DNA of 64,000 nt from Parasedimentitalea psychrophila (GTDB taxonomy: Bacteria > Pseudomonadota > Alphaproteobacteria > Rhodobacterales > Rhodobacteraceae), in assembly GCF_030285785.1 (NCBI RefSeq), contig NZ_CP127247.1:2069501-2133500 (forward strand), written 5' to 3'. A program made the position numbers and the translations under genes. Of the stretch, positions 26,207 to 40,600 are shown in pieces. Position 1 is the first letter of the stretch; each line of letters opens with the position of its first letter. A model generated the notes under the pieces. The model was not told the DNA's origin and did no database searches. It saw only the letters and a list, made by a program, of their open reading frames with translations.

Positions 26207-27316
26207 GTCTCAATCACCTCATCGTTCGAGTTTCCATGTACCGAAACCGATAACAGACATTGGCGCTTAGTGCAGCATTTGACGCATTGGGCTCTGACCA
26301 GCCATTCACTGCGCTCGTCACGAATGACCGCATTGGGCGATGGATTCAGACGGTCAGCCTGTTGAACCCAGGTGTGAGCAGGGATTTGCAGAACCGGCCA
26401 AAACGCTGATAGCTGCCTTTAGGTCGCGCCCCGTCGATGACCCGCTGCCGGGCTCAATGACCTCAACACCATAATAGGACATTATCTCGCTCCTTTCGGG
26501 GCTTTGTCTGCGGTTTTGCCATTGCTTTGGTTTCAACGGGGCGCCGCAGTTTACTGTCGAGCATCGAGGCGACAATCGGGTTGCCCTGCGGCAACTCGAC
26601 GGGATTGGCTTCAGCGGTCAGGGCAGGGCCGTTGGCCGTGCCGCCAATTGTGGTGATCGGCAGGCCATTGGCATCCGCGTCGGCAAAGGCCACATCGGCC
26701 CGGCCCACCTCATCCAATGCCCGGCAGGCGATTGCGCAGCAATCTGCCGAGAGGGGGCGGATGGCTCAGAGGCACAAACATCTCGCGAGAACCGCGCTTC
26801 TGGCCGCGCACTTCGTCTTTGACGATGGCATATCCCCAAGCTCTCCCGAGCATCAAAAGGACAAAGGTGGCCGGTTGTTAAGTCGCTGGTCAGCCTCTGC
26901 TGAACATCCATTGGTGGTTCGGCGGCCTGTTGAATGCGCAGGGTCAGCGCCTAGAGCAATTTGAGGACTTTGGTATTCTTGCGAAAATGGGCCAGAACGT
27001 CGCGGTAAATTTCGGCGGAGGCCTCGAGGGCATCGGTGGGTTCCAGCCGTTTGGGTGCGCTCAAATATTTGGCGACGATCAAGGAATTCTTTCACATATA
27101 TCATGGGTTTCCCGGTTTGCCGGCCCGCGCCGCCGTGCTGGAAACTGCCACAACTATCGGTTTTCATGTTTAAGATTGAATTGACTGAATTGCGATCGGC
27201 GCCTAAATGTGACCGAGGCTGAAGCTGATAGCCGGGCCGGTTCGCGAACAGGGCTTGAATTCGGCGGGGTCACAAGCTAAGTCCAACGCTGATTGTTAGC
27301 AGAGAGAACCAGTCAA
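26207..27316. other. Degenerate region between the IS3 element and secE
   Basis: About 1.1 kb. Protein-like segments appear on the minus strand but switch frame. One at 26951-27082 reads VAKYLSAPKRLEPTDALEAS...KVLKLL and another at 26463-26717 reads DVAFADADANGLPITTIGG. Codon use is like the host, which suggests decayed genes, but no family is recognised. The last 100 bases should hold the secE promoter. A small ORF with a good ribosome binding site is listed separately. Confidence 0.4.
26354..26482 (-). CDS. Possible small protein (42 aa), unknown
   Basis: ATG 26482 is preceded by GAAAGGAGCGAGATA, a very strong ribosome binding site. The frame encodes MSYYGVEVIEPGSGSSTGRD and ends after 42 residues. 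The upstream minus-strand frame (26463-26717) overlaps its start, as in an operon. The product resembles nothing known; it may be a truncated remnant. Confidence 0.35.
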   Translation of the reverse strand: MSYYGVEVIEPGSGSSTGRDLKAAISVLAGSANPCSHLGSTG

Positions 27317-27514
27317 ATGGCCACTATCAACCCCGTTCAGTTCATCCAGCAGGTTCGTGCCGAGGTCTCCAAAATTGTCTGGCCGACCCGCCGCGAAGTT
27401 CTGCTGACCACCGTTATGGTGTTTATCATGGCCTCATTGACGGCGGTGTTTTTTGCTCTGGTCGATGTGCTCATCCGCTTTGGGCTGGCTGGCGTGCTGG
27501 ATATGTTCAAGTAA
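27317..27514 (+). CDS. secE: Preprotein translocase subunit SecE
   Basis: A 65-residue single-helix SecE of the short alphaproteobacterial kind. The conserved cytoplasmic FIQQVRAEVSKIVWPTRREV precedes a membrane helix (about 30-55). It is part of the SecYEG channel. ATG 27317 was chosen by homology. The partner gene nusG follows after an unusually long 216-base gap. Confidence 0.95.
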   Translation: MATINPVQFIQQVRAEVSKIVWPTRREVLLTTVMVFIMASLTAVFFALVDVLIRFGLAGVLDMFK

Positions 27515-27730
27515 GCCAGGCTGATGGGGGCGGTGACGCCCCGCCGAAAAGGTGGCGCACCTCTTGATCTCGTCTCGATTGGCGGGTAGGTGGGCCATGT
27601 CTTTGACAAGGGCGTGCGGCGATTCGTGTTGCGCGCCGATTTTTGTTAAGATGCAGCCCCGTGCTGCAAAGAAATTCAAGCGACGGCAAGGCAATGGTGC
27701 CAACCCGGCAGAACAAGGACGATCAGGTTC

Positions 27731-28264
27731 ATGGCGAAACGGTGGTATACGGTCAGCGTGCTCTCGAACTATGAGAAGAAAATCGCAGAACAGATCCGCA
27801 CGACGGCTGCTGAAACTGGTCTGGATGGCGACATCGACGAAGTTCTGGTGCCCACCGAAGAGGTGATCGAGGTTCGTCGCGGTAAGAAAGTGACCACCGA
27901 GCGCCGGTTTATGCCGGGTTATGTTCTGGTGCACATGGAGATGAGCGATCACGGCTATCACCTGATTAGCTCGATCAACCGGGTCACCGGTTTTCTGGGG
28001 CCGCAGGGTCGCCCGATGCCAATGCGTGATGCCGAGGTGAACCAGATCCTGAACCGCGTTCAGGAAGGCGAAGAATCGCCACGTACTCTGATCCATTATG
28101 AGATCGGTGAGCGGGTCAAGGTCAACGAAGGTCCGTTTGAGGACTTCGATGGCATGGTCGAGGAAGTTGATGAAGACAACCAGCGCCTTAAGGTGACGGT
28201 GTCGATCTTTGGCCGGGAAACCCCGGTTGAGTTGGAATTCACTCAGGTTACCAAACAGGTCTGA
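27731..28264 (+). CDS. nusG: Transcription termination/antitermination protein NusG
   Basis: A 177-residue NusG. The NGN domain (MAKRWYTVSVLSNYEKKIAEQIR, VPTEEVIEVRRGKKVTTERRFMPGYVLVHM) is joined to a KOW domain (GERVKVNEGPFEDFDGMVEEVD, about 125-170). It binds RNA polymerase, Rho and NusE/S10. A REP pair follows 6 bases after the stop, inside the presumed nusG-rplK transcript. Confidence 0.97.
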   Translation: MAKRWYTVSVLSNYEKKIAEQIRTTAAETGLDGDIDEVLVPTEEVIEVRRGKKVTTERRFMPGYVLVHMEMSDHGYHLISSINRVTGFLGPQGRPMPMRDAEVNQILNRVQEGEESPRTLIHYEIGERVKVNEGPFEDFDGMVEEVDEDNQRLKVTVSIFGRETPVELEFTQVTKQV

Positions 28265-28270
28265 GTGGGC

Positions 28271-28294
28271 GGTGCGTGCTAGCACGCACCCTAC
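28271..28294 (-). repeat. REP palindrome copy 3
   Basis: Arms GGTGCGTGC / GCACGCACC with a TA loop and a CTAC foot. With copy 4 it forms an inverted pair (BIME-like) in the nusG-rplK spacer. Confidence 0.9.
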
Positions 28295-28386
28295 GCCCGG
28301 GCGACCGGGTTCATTTGTGGGAGGTGATGGCGCGCGCGTCGGATCTGTACCACGCTTACCAATGCACCGGAACGCGTTCTGGATGC

Positions 28387-28410
28387 GTAGGGTGTGTGCT
28401 AGCACGCACC
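28387..28410 (+). repeat. REP palindrome copy 4
   Basis: GTAG foot, arms GGTGTGTGC / GCACGCACC (one G-T pair) and a TA loop. It faces copy 3 across 92 bases and ends 20 bases before the rplK start, close to its ribosome binding site. Confidence 0.88.
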
Positions 28411-28430
28411 GATGATAAAGGAGAAGGCTT

Positions 28431-28856
28431 ATGGCCAAGAAGCTCGCAGGCAAAATGAAGCTGCAAGTTCCCGCCGGTAAGGCAAACCCGTCGCCACCAG
28501 TTGGTCCGGCACTGGGTCAACGCGGCATCAACATCATGGAATTCTGCAAGGCGTTCAACGCCAAGACTGCAGATTTGGAGCCCGGTGCGCCGTGCCCGAC
28601 CGTGATCACCTACTATCAGGACAAGTCCTTCACGATGGACATCAAGACGTCGCCTGCGTCTTACTTCCTGAAAAAGGCGGCTGGCGTGAAATCCGGCGCT
28701 AAAACACCATCGCGTGAAGTGGTTGGTACCGTGACTGCGGCTCAGGTGAAAGAAATCGCCGAAGCCAAGATGAAAGATCTGAACGCCAACGACATCGAAG
28801 GCGCCATGCAGATCATCCTGGGCTCTGCCCGTTCTATGGGCATCGAGGTGAAGTAA
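28431..28856 (+). CDS. rplK: 50S ribosomal protein L11
   Basis: A 141-residue L11 with the typical Pro-rich N-domain ([30 protein letters not shown] in parts), which is the target region of thiostrepton and stringent factor, and the RNA-binding C-domain ending [17 protein letters not shown] precedes the ATG. rplA follows one base after the stop. Confidence 0.97.
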   Translation: MAKKLAGKMKLQVPAGKANPSPPVGPALGQRGINIMEFCKAFNAKTADLEPGAPCPTVITYYQDKSFTMDIKTSPASYFLKKAAGVKSGAKTPSREVVGTVTAAQVKEIAEAKMKDLNANDIEGAMQIILGSARSMGIEVK

Positions 28857-28857
28857 G

Positions 28858-29556
28858 ATGGCTAAGCTTGGAAAACGTACTCGCGCATCGCGCGAAGCTT
28901 TCGCTGGCAAGGTGAACCTGTCGGTGGAAGAGGCTGTTGCTCTGGTTAAGGGCAATGCCAAGGCTAAATTCGACGAGACCATCGAAATTGCCATGAATCT
29001 CGGCGTTGATACACGTCACGCTGACCAGATGGTTCGCGGTGTTATCGGGCTGCCAAATGGCACCGGTAAATCCATGCGCGTTGCTGTTTTTGCACGTGGC
29101 GCCAAGGCTGATGAAGCCAAGGCTGCTGGCGCGGACATCATCGGCGCCGAAGACCTGATGGAATCCATCCAGGGCGGCACCATCGATTTCGATCGTTGCA
29201 TTGCCACTCCTGACATGATGCCCATCGTTGGTCGTCTGGGTAAGGTCCTGGGCCCACGCAACCTGATGCCGAACCCCAAAGTCGGCACTGTGACCATGGA
29301 TGTGAAAGCAGCCGTGGAAGCAGCCAAAGGTGGCGAAGTTCAGTTCAAAGCTGAAAAAGGCGGCGTTGTGCATGCTGGTGTTGGCAAAGCGTCATTTGAC
29401 GAAGCCAAGCTGGTTGAAAACATCCGCGCATTTGTGTCGGCTGTGGCCAAGGCCCGTCCATCGGGTGCCAAGGGTGCTTACATGACCAAAATCGCACTGT
29501 CCTCGACCATGGGTCCGAGCGTCACTGTTGAAGTGGATAACGCTGCTGCCGAATAA
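28858..29556 (+). CDS. rplA: 50S ribosomal protein L1
   Basis: A 232-residue L1 with the family block [29 protein letters not shown] in its second domain. L1 forms the mobile stalk near the E site and in many bacteria represses its own rplKA mRNA. An intrinsic terminator lies 22 bases downstream. Confidence 0.97.
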   Translation: MAKLGKRTRASREAFAGKVNLSVEEAVALVKGNAKAKFDETIEIAMNLGVDTRHADQMVRGVIGLPNGTGKSMRVAVFARGAKADEAKAAGADIIGAEDLMESIQGGTIDFDRCIATPDMMPIVGRLGKVLGPRNLMPNPKVGTVTMDVKAAVEAAKGGEVQFKAEKGGVVHAGVGKASFDEAKLVENIRAFVSAVAKARPSGAKGAYMTKIALSSTMGPSVTVEVDNAAAE

Positions 29557-29578
29557 TTTGGCAGAGGCGACAAGATTT

Positions 29579-29615
29579 GGGCCCGGAATTGCTGACGCGA
29601 TTCCGGGCCCTTTTT
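29579..29615 (+). terminator. Intrinsic terminator after rplA
   Basis: Perfect 11-bp stem GGGCCCGGAAT / ATTCCGGGCCC with a 10-base loop, followed by TTTTT. Confidence 0.9.
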
Positions 29616-29949
29616 GCTGCCTTGGCGAGGCCCGGTGGGGATTATGAGTTTGCATCTCGCCGGGATCGAATTTTGCACTTGGATTATACCTAAAATCCTC
29701 TTAGGAACGGTGTTGAAGTGGAGCGTGCGATTCGTCGCGCGCTTCACTTCGTTTCGTCCAAGATGGTGGGTGACCCTTAATCGGGGTCTTAATTTCCCTC
29801 CTGAGACGGGAAAGACAAAAAAGATCGAGGACTTTCAAACCCTCGGGCGATTTTTGGCTCACCCCGTAATTACGGACCCGAACGCTGGGCTTTTCAAAGC
29901 CTGGCAAACTTGAGCCGGGATGTCTGACATCCCAAACTTGGAGAGAACT
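29616..29949 (+). promoter_or_regulatory. rplJ leader (candidate L10 autoregulatory leader)
   Basis: 334 bases without a gene between the rplA terminator and rplJ. It should hold a promoter for rplJL-rpoBC. Several self-complementary stretches (e.g. GAAGTGGAGCG...CGCTTCACTTC near 29714-29750) fit a structured mRNA leader. In many bacteria L10-L12 binds such a leader to repress translation; presence of the Rfam L10 leader fold was not tested. Confidence 0.45.
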
Positions 29950-30468
29950 GTGGATAGAGCCCAGAAAGAGAAATTGGTCGACGAACTCGGCCAGATCTTC
30001 GAAAGCTCTGGCGTTGTTGTGGTATCACACTACGTCGGTCTGACAGTTGCTGATATGCAAGATCTGCGCGCCCGGGCAACCGAAGCGGGTGGAGCTGTGC
30101 GTGTTGCCAAAAACAGGCTCGCCAAAATCGCCCTCGAGGGAAAGTCATGTGCAAGCATTTCTGACCTGCTGACAGGGATGACCGTTCTGACCTATTCCGA
30201 GGACCCCGTGGCAGCTGCCAAGGTGGCCCAAGGGTACGCAAAAGATAACAAAAACTTTGTTATCCTTGGCGGTGCAATGGGTGAGAATGCTCTGGACGTT
30301 GCCGGCGTTGAAGCCGTGTCGAAAATGCCTTCGCGCGACGAGCTTATTGCTCAGATCGCAAGCTGTATCGGCGCACCTGCTTCCAACATCGCTGGCGCAA
30401 TTGGCGCACCTGCAAGCAATATCGCAAGCATCCTTTCGACCATCGAAGAGACGGCGGAAGCTGCGTAA
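29950..30468 (+). CDS. rplJ: 50S ribosomal protein L10
   Basis: A 172-residue L10, the stalk base that carries L7/L12 dimers. It begins [24 protein letters not shown] 29950 is preferred over the in-frame ATG at 29920 because TTGGAGAG lies 6-7 bases before it and homologs start here. The C-terminal Ala-rich helix with the repeat IGAPASNIA binds L7/L12. Confidence 0.95.
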   Translation: MDRAQKEKLVDELGQIFESSGVVVVSHYVGLTVADMQDLRARATEAGGAVRVAKNRLAKIALEGKSCASISDLLTGMTVLTYSEDPVAAAKVAQGYAKDNKNFVILGGAMGENALDVAGVEAVSKMPSRDELIAQIASCIGAPASNIAGAIGAPASNIASILSTIEETAEAA

Positions 30469-30549
30469 GCGGTTGGCACTGAATGACCGATGTGGGGCAT
30501 CTGCCCTGGCGTTGGAAAAAACACACTGATAACGGAAAGAGCTGATAAC

Positions 30550-30921
30550 ATGGCTGATCTGAAAGCACTCGCAGAAAGCATCGTGGGCCTGACCCTGCTG
30601 GAAGCACAAGAACTGAAAACCATCCTCAAGGATGAGTACGGCATCGAGCCCGCCGCTGGTGGCGCCGTTGTTATGGCTGCAGCTGGCGACGCTGGTGCAT
30701 CCGAAGAAGAAAAGACCGAATTCGACGTCGTGCTGAAGAGCGCCGGCGCATCGAAGATCGCTGTGATCAAAGAAGTTCGCGCGATCACCGGTCTGGGCCT
30801 GAAAGAAGCTAAGACTCTGGTCGAAGCAAACGGCAAAGTCAAAGAAGCTGTGTCCAAGGACGAAGCTGAAGACGTTAAAGCCAAGCTGGAAGCAGCTGGC
30901 GCCGAAGCTGAAGTGGTCTAA
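30550..30921 (+). CDS. rplL: 50S ribosomal protein L7/L12
   Basis: A 123-residue acidic stalk protein: N-terminal dimer domain ([22 protein letters not shown]), Ala/Gly hinge (about 38-52) and C-terminal factor-binding domain ([24 protein letters not shown]...[12 protein letters not shown] in parts). ATG 30550 matches homologs. Confidence 0.97.
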   Translation: MADLKALAESIVGLTLLEAQELKTILKDEYGIEPAAGGAVVMAAAGDAGASEEEKTEFDVVLKSAGASKIAVIKEVRAITGLGLKEAKTLVEANGKVKEAVSKDEAEDVKAKLEAAGAEAEVV

Positions 30922-30988
30922 GCAACCGCTTCAGGGGGCTTGGGTCGGTATTCTCCTCGGGGGATCCGGCTCACACTCTCGGAAATTT

Positions 30989-31017
30989 GGCTGGGCCCGG
31001 AAATTCCGGGTCCAGCC
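30989..31017 (+). other. Hairpin in the rplL-rpoB spacer
   Basis: GGCTGGGCCCGG, loop AAATT, CCGGGTCCAGCC (one wobble). No T-run follows directly. In E. coli this spacer holds an attenuator and an RNase III site; a similar role is inferred. The whole spacer (30922-31198) has no gene. Confidence 0.5.
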
Positions 31018-31198
31018 GAACCTGTCTTAGTAAGGACCTGGATTGCGGGTTTTTTCTAAGGCGAGGTTATATGGATCGGGAGGCCGCCATTCGGGACGGT
31101 GGCCATGAATTGATCCGACCACGCTGTCTCGTATGGGCAAGGTGCCGGAACCCGGCGGCATCCTTGACCGGTGAGAACTTGAAAAGGTGACATCTGAC

Positions 31199-35331
<4,133 letters not shown>

Positions 35332-35335
<4 letters not shown>

Positions 35336-35352
35336 GGGCCCTGCGCCCTTAC
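35332..35352 (+). other. Hairpin at the rpoB-rpoC junction
   Basis: GTAAGGGC, loop CCTGC, GCCCTTAC: an 8-bp perfect stem that includes the rpoB stop codon. No T-run, so possibly an mRNA processing or stability structure. Confidence 0.45.
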
Positions 35353-35390
35353 CACCATCATCCCTTCCGCACGAATTTGAGGATTCAAAA

Positions 35391-38300
35391 ATGAACCAGG
35401 AACTGACGAATAACCCGTTCAATCCGCTGACACCCCCCAAGGTGTTCGACGAGATCAAAGTCTCGCTGGCCTCGCCAGAGCGGATCCTGTCGTGGTCGTA
35501 TGGCGAAATCAAAAAGCCAGAAACCATCAACTACCGCACGTTCAAGCCCGAGCGTGACGGCCTGTTCTGCGCACGTATCTTTGGCCCGATCAAAGACTAT
35601 GAGTGCCTGTGCGGCAAATATAAGCGCATGAAGTATCGCGGCGTTGTCTGCGAAAAATGTGGTGTTGAAGTCACGCTGCAAAAGGTCCGCCGCGAGCGTA
35701 TGGGCCACATCGAGCTGGCCTCGCCGGTTGCGCATATCTGGTTCCTCAAGTCGCTGCCGTCGCGCATCGGCCTGATGCTGGACATGACTCTGCGTGATCT
35801 GGAGCGGGTTCTCTACTTTGAGAACTACGTGGTGATCGAACCCGGTCTGACCGATCTGACCTATGGCCAGATGATGACCGAAGAAGAGTTCATGGACGCC
35901 CAGGATGCCTATGGCATGGATGCTTTCACCGCCAATATCGGCGCCGAAGCGATCCGTGAAATGCTGGCAGCGATTGATCTGGAAGCCGAAGCTGAGCAGC
36001 TGCGCGCCGATCTGGCCGAAGCCACCGGTGAGCTGAAGCCCAAGAAGATCATCAAACGTCTGAAGGTCGTTGAGTCCTTCCTCGAGTCGGGCAACCGCCC
36101 TGAGTGGATGGTTCTGACTGTTATTCCGGTAATTCCACCAGAGCTGCGCCCGCTGGTGCCGCTGGATGGTGGCCGCTTTGCGACCTCGGATCTGAACGAT
36201 CTGTATCGCCGGGTGATCAACCGGAACAACCGCCTGAAGCGTCTGATTGAGCTGCGCGCCCCTGATATCATCGTCCGCAACGAAAAGCGGATGCTGCAGG
36301 AATCGGTTGATGCTCTGTTTGACAACGGCCGTCGCGGCCGCGTTATCACTGGCGCCAACAAGCGTCCGTTGAAATCGCTGTCCGACATGCTGAAGGGTAA
36401 GCAGGGTCGCTTCCGTCAGAACCTTTTGGGCAAACGCGTCGACTTCTCGGGTCGTTCGGTTATTGTGACCGGCCCAGAGCTGAAGCTGCACCAATGTGGT
36501 CTGCCGAAAAAGATGGCGCTGGAACTGTTCAAGCCGTTCATCTATTCGCGCCTTGAAGCCAAAGGTCTGTCTTCCACTGTGAAGCAAGCCAAGAAGCTGG
36601 TGGAAAAAGAGCGTCCCGAAGTCTGGGATATCCTGGACGAAGTGATCCGCGAACACCCGGTCATGCTGAACCGTGCACCAACACTGCACCGTCTTGGTAT
36701 CCAGGCGTTTGAACCGATCCTGATCGAAGGTAAGGCCATCCAGCTGCACCCACTGGTCTGCTCGGCGTTCAACGCTGACTTTGACGGTGACCAGATGGCG
36801 GTTCACGTTCCGCTGAGCCTTGAGGCCCAGCTGGAAGCCCGCGTGTTGATGATGTCGACCAACAACGTTCTGTCGCCTGCCAACGGCGCGCCGATCATTG
36901 TTCCGTCGCAGGATATGATCCTGGGTCTGTACTATGTGACGCTGGACCGCAAAGGCATGCCGGGCGAAGGCATGGTGTTTGCCTCGCTGGAAGAGGTTCA
37001 GCACGCATTGGACGCTAAACTGGTGCACTTGCACACCAGAATCACCGCTCGGGTGACGCAGATCGACGAAGAAGGCAACGAAGTGTTCGAGCGCTTTGAA
37101 ACCACTCCGGGTCGGATGTTGCTGGGCGATTTGCTGCCCAAGAACGCCAAGGCTCCGTTCTCGCTGGTCAACCGTCTGCTGCGTAAGAAAGAAGTCCAGA
37201 CTGTCATTGATACCGTCTACCGGTATTGCGGTCAGAAAGAATCGGTCATCTTCTGCGATCAGATCATGACCATGGGTTTCCGTGAATCGTTCAAAGCCGG
37301 TATTTCCTTCGGTAAGGACGACATGCTGATCCCGGACTCAAAATGGCCGCTGGTGAATGCTACCCGCGGTCAGGTGAAGGATTTTGAACAGCAGTATATG
37401 GACGGCCTGATCACTCAGGGCGAAAAATACAACAAAGTTGTTGATGCCTGGTCCAAGTGTAACGACAAGGTCACCGACGCGATGATGGGAGCCATCTCGG
37501 CTGCCAACTATGACGAGTCCGGTTCTGAGATGGAACCGAACTCGGTCTATATGATGGCGCACTCCGGTGCGCGTGGCTCGGTCACTCAGATGAAACAGCT
37601 GGGCGGTATGCGCGGGTTGATGGCAAAGCCAAACGGCGACATCATCGAAACCCCGATCATCTCGAACTTTAAAGAAGGTCTGTCCGTGTTGGAGTACTTC
37701 AACTCCACCCACGGTGCCCGTAAGGGTCTGTCAGATACGGCTTTGAAAACAGCGAACTCGGGCTATCTGACCCGTCGTCTGGTTGACGTGGCGCAGGATT
37801 GTATCGTTCGCGATCATGACTGTGGCACCGACACGGCAATCACCGCGGTGGCGGCTGTCAACGATGGTGAGGTTGTTGCAACTCTCGGCGAACGTGTCCT
37901 TGGTCGTGTTGCGGCTGAAGACATCAAGAAGCCAGGCACCGAAGACGTGCTTGTGGCTCTGGGTACATTGATCGACGAACGTATGGCCGATGCCATCGAA
38001 GAGGCGGGTGTTCGGTCTGCCCGGCTTCGTAGCCCGCTGACATGTGAGGCCGAAGAAGGCGTCTGTGTCATGTGCTACGGTCGTGATCTGGCCCGCGGCA
38101 CCATGGTGAACACCGGCGAAGCCGTCGGTATCATCGCGGCGCAGTCGATTGGGGAACCTGGCACACAGCTGACCATGCGGACCTTCCACATTGGTGGCGT
38201 TGCGCAGGCTGGTCAGCAGTCGTTCCAGGAAGCAACTGTCGATGGTACCATCGTCTTTGAGAACGCGCAGACCCTGACCAATGCCAGTGGCGAAGTCATG

Positions 38301-39635
38301 GTTCTGGGCCGCAGCATGAAGCTGATCATCCAGGATGAGCACGGTGAAGATCGGGCGACCCACAAACTGGCCTATGGTTCCAAACTGTTCGTGTCCCAGG
38401 GTCAGCAAGTGGCCCGCGGTCTCAAACTGTACGAATGGGATCCCTACACACTGCCAATCCTCGCTGAAAAAGCAGGTACGGTTAAGTATGTGGACCTGAT
38501 CAACGGTATCGCTCTGCGCGAAGAAACCGATGAAGCCACCGGGATGACACAGAAGATCGTTGTCGATTGGCGGACAGCTCCCAAAGGCGGCGAGCTGAAG
38601 CCGGAACTTATTCTGGTCGACAAAGATGGCGAACCAGTGCGCAATGAGTTGGGGCACCCGGTTCACTATGGCATGTCGGTTGACGCGGTTCTGTCGATCG
38701 AAGACGGGGACGAAGTTCAGGCCGGTGACGTTATTGCGCGTATCCCGCGTGAAGGCGCCAAGACCAAGGACATCACCGGTGGTCTGCCACGGGTTGCGGA
38801 ACTGTTCGAAGCCCGTCGTCCCAAGGATCACGCAATCATCGCCGAAATCGATGGCTACGTGCGCTTTGGTCGCGACTACAAGAACAAGCGCCGGATCTCG
38901 ATTGAGCCAGCGGATGAGTCAATGGAAACCGTGGAATACATGGTGCCCAAGGGCAAGCACATCCCGGTTCAGGAAGGTGACTTCATCGCCAAGGGTGAAT
39001 ACCTGATGGACGGCAACCCGGCACCGCATGACATTCTTGCGGTTATGGGTGTCGAAGCACTGGCCAACTACATGGTTGACGAAGTGCAGGACGTTTACCG
39101 TCTGCAGGGCGTGAAGATCAACGATAAGCACATCGAAGTTATCGTGCGTCAGATGCTGCAGAAGTTGGAAGTTCTGGACAGCGGTGACACCACCCTGCTC
39201 AAGGGCGAACACGTCGACAAGCACGAGTTCGATGCGGCCTGTGAAAAGGCTGTGGCCAAAAAAGGCCGTCCGGCCCGTGGCGAGCCGATCCTGCTTGGGA
39301 TCACCAAGGCTTCGCTGCAGACCCGGTCGTTCATCTCGGCGGCATCGTTCCAGGAAACCACGCGGGTTCTGACCGAGGCATCGGTGCAGGGCAAGCGCGA
39401 CAAACTGGTCGGTCTGAAAGAGAACGTCATCGTTGGCCGTCTGATCCCAGCCGGCACCGGTGGTGCCACCGATCGTGTGCGCAACATTGCTCAGGACCGC
39501 GACAATGTGGTGCTCGACGCGCGCCGCCTAGAGGCCGAAGCCGCGGCAGCCCTGGCGGCTCCGGTGATGGACGAGGATATCATCGGTGGTGATGTGTTCG
39601 ACAATCTGGTGGATACTCCAGAGAGCCGCGATTGA
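35391..39635 (+). CDS. rpoC: DNA-directed RNA polymerase subunit beta'
   Basis: A 1414-residue beta-prime subunit. It has the N-terminal zinc site ([20 protein letters not shown]), the catalytic [12 protein letters not shown] with three Mg-binding Asp, bridge-helix and trigger-loop regions ([25 protein letters not shown]-like, starting [10 protein letters not shown]) and the second zinc cysteines ([13 protein letters not shown]). Start by homology at ATG 35391. A strong terminator follows 25 bases after the stop. Confidence 0.97.
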   Translation: MNQELTNNPFNPLTPPKVFDEIKVSLASPERILSWSYGEIKKPETINYRTFKPERDGLFCARIFGPIKDYECLCGKYKRMKYRGVVCEKCGVEVTLQKVRRERMGHIELASPVAHIWFLKSLPSRIGLMLDMTLRDLERVLYFENYVVIEPGLTDLTYGQMMTEEEFMDAQDAYGMDAFTANIGAEAIREMLAAIDLEAEAEQLRADLAEATGELKPKKIIKRLKVVESFLESGNRPEWMVLTVIPVIPPELRPLVPLDGGRFATSDLNDLYRRVINRNNRLKRLIELRAPDIIVRNEKRMLQESVDALFDNGRRGRVITGANKRPLKSLSDMLKGKQGRFRQNLLGKRVDFSGRSVIVTGPELKLHQCGLPKKMALELFKPFIYSRLEAKGLSSTVKQAKKLVEKERPEVWDILDEVIREHPVMLNRAPTLHRLGIQAFEPILIEGKAIQLHPLVCSAFNADFDGDQMAVHVPLSLEAQLEARVLMMSTNNVLSPANGAPIIVPSQDMILGLYYVTLDRKGMPGEGMVFASLEEVQHALDAKLVHLHTRITARVTQIDEEGNEVFERFETTPGRMLLGDLLPKNAKAPFSLVNRLLRKKEVQTVIDTVYRYCGQKESVIFCDQIMTMGFRESFKAGISFGKDDMLIPDSKWPLVNATRGQVKDFEQQYMDGLITQGEKYNKVVDAWSKCNDKVTDAMMGAISAANYDESGSEMEPNSVYMMAHSGARGSVTQMKQLGGMRGLMAKPNGDIIETPIISNFKEGLSVLEYFNSTHGARKGLSDTALKTANSGYLTRRLVDVAQDCIVRDHDCGTDTAITAVAAVNDGEVVATLGERVLGRVAAEDIKKPGTEDVLVALGTLIDERMADAIEEAGVRSARLRSPLTCEAEEGVCVMCYGRDLARGTMVNTGEAVGIIAAQSIGEPGTQLTMRTFHIGGVAQAGQQSFQEATVDGTIVFENAQTLTNASGEVMVLGRSMKLIIQDEHGEDRATHKLAYGSKLFVSQGQQVARGLKLYEWDPYTLPILAEKAGTVKYVDLINGIALREETDEATGMTQKIVVDWRTAPKGGELKPELILVDKDGEPVRNELGHPVHYGMSVDAVLSIEDGDEVQAGDVIARIPREGAKTKDITGGLPRVAELFEARRPKDHAIIAEIDGYVRFGRDYKNKRRISIEPADESMETVEYMVPKGKHIPVQEGDFIAKGEYLMDGNPAPHDILAVMGVEALANYMVDEVQDVYRLQGVKINDKHIEVIVRQMLQKLEVLDSGDTTLLKGEHVDKHEFDAACEKAVAKKGRPARGEPILLGITKASLQTRSFISAASFQETTRVLTEASVQGKRDKLVGLKENVIVGRLIPAGTGGATDRVRNIAQDRDNVVLDARRLEAEAAAALAAPVMDEDIIGGDVFDNLVDTPESRD

Positions 39636-39659
39636 TCGCTTGATCCGATAATTTAAAAA

Positions 39660-39692
39660 GGCCCCCGCAGAGAAATCTGCGGGGGCCTTTTT
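39660..39692 (+). terminator. Intrinsic terminator after rpoC
   Basis: Perfect 12-bp stem GGCCCCCGCAGA / TCTGCGGGGGCC with loop GAAA, followed by TTTTT. It marks the left edge of the first accessory insertion. Confidence 0.93.
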
Positions 39693-39805
39693 GTTTGCCG
39701 CCCGCCGTCTTGTCCAAGTCGCCTCTTCCCTTTCGCGGCCTCAGGTGGTTGGGTCAGGAGACGTGAAATTTGGCACCGGGGCGATCTATGGATCTGAGGG
39801 TAAAA

Positions 39806-40600
39806 ATGGTTGGACTGCTGCGCTTTTCGGTGCTCAGCCCGACCTATTATTCAGAGCGTTTCGGGACATTGGACGAAACTGCGGCGCATCTGTTCTCGCC
39901 CGAGCGGCTGGAGTTGCGGTTTCGGATTTTCGAATCCCTGTGCCTGCCGTCGCTGATGCGGCAAAGCGATATGGATTTTACACTGGTGGTGCTGACTGCC
40001 AAATCTCTGCCAGAGCGCTATCTGGCCCGTCTCCTTGACCTGCTCGATCCGCTGCCGAATGTGATCTGTCGCCCGGTGGACACCGGTATTCATTATCGGC
40101 TGCTGAAACGGGCTTACGCCTCGGTGCCGCTGGACGATGCCAGCCATCAGATCCTGTTCCGGCTGGATGACGACGATGCGGTGGATATCAATTTTGTGCG
40201 CCGCACCAAACATATGGCCCGCGGTATGATCCCTCTTCAGGGCGGGGATACGCCTTTTGTGCTGGCCAATAATCGCGGCTTTTATGTGCAAAAAACGGAG
40301 AACGGGGTTGAGGTGTATGACGCCTGCGAAAAGGCCCCTTTGTCCACCGGCACCGCATTGGTGGCCCCGGTTGGCCATGGCGCCAATCCCTACCGCTACA
40401 ATCACCGGAAATTTGGCCAGCACTTCAATATGTTTTCCGACATTTCGCTGCCCGCCTTTGTGCGCACCATTCATGGCGACAATAAATCCGACCCAACCCA
40501 GATGGGGCTGACCCGAAAATGGGGCAAGGAGCGGATCGAGGCTGGGTTGAAGCAGCATTTTGACCTGTCCGTGGGTGCCTTGCAGGAATTGCTACAATGA
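39806..40600 (+). CDS. Putative rhamnosyl transferase (Rhamno_transf-like glycosyltransferase)
   Basis: A 264-residue cytoplasmic protein. It opens with GLLRFSVLSPTYYSE, has RLELRFRIFESLCLPSLMRQSDMDFTLVV (read in parts) and a DDDDAV-type acid motif (RLDDDDAVDINFV, about 117-129), all characteristic of the putative rhamnosyl transferase family. That motif probably binds the metal and nucleotide sugar. ATG 39806 has GAGGG before it. It overlaps the transporter gene by 4 bases. A paralog lies at 41452. Confidence 0.8.
   Translation: MVGLLRFSVLSPTYYSERFGTLDETAAHLFSPERLELRFRIFESLCLPSLMRQSDMDFTLVVLTAKSLPERYLARLLDLLDPLPNVICRPVDTGIHYRLLKRAYASVPLDDASHQILFRLDDDDAVDINFVRRTKHMARGMIPLQGGDTPFVLANNRGFYVQKTENGVEVYDACEKAPLSTGTALVAPVGHGANPYRYNHRKFGQHFNMFSDISLPAFVRTIHGDNKSDPTQMGLTRKWGKERIEAGLKQHFDLSVGALQELLQ

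Noticed and set aside
27183-27316. tRNA-Trp expected before secE in many bacteria
   Set aside because: No cloverleaf or T-loop GTTCRANTC with matching acceptor stem was found here or beside tuf.
28276-28458. Short open frames across the nusG-rplK spacer
   Set aside because: They are made by the REP palindromes and have no protein-like composition.
29920-29949. ATG 29920 as start of L10
   Set aside because: It adds ten residues not found in homologs, while GTG 29950 has a well-spaced ribosome binding site.
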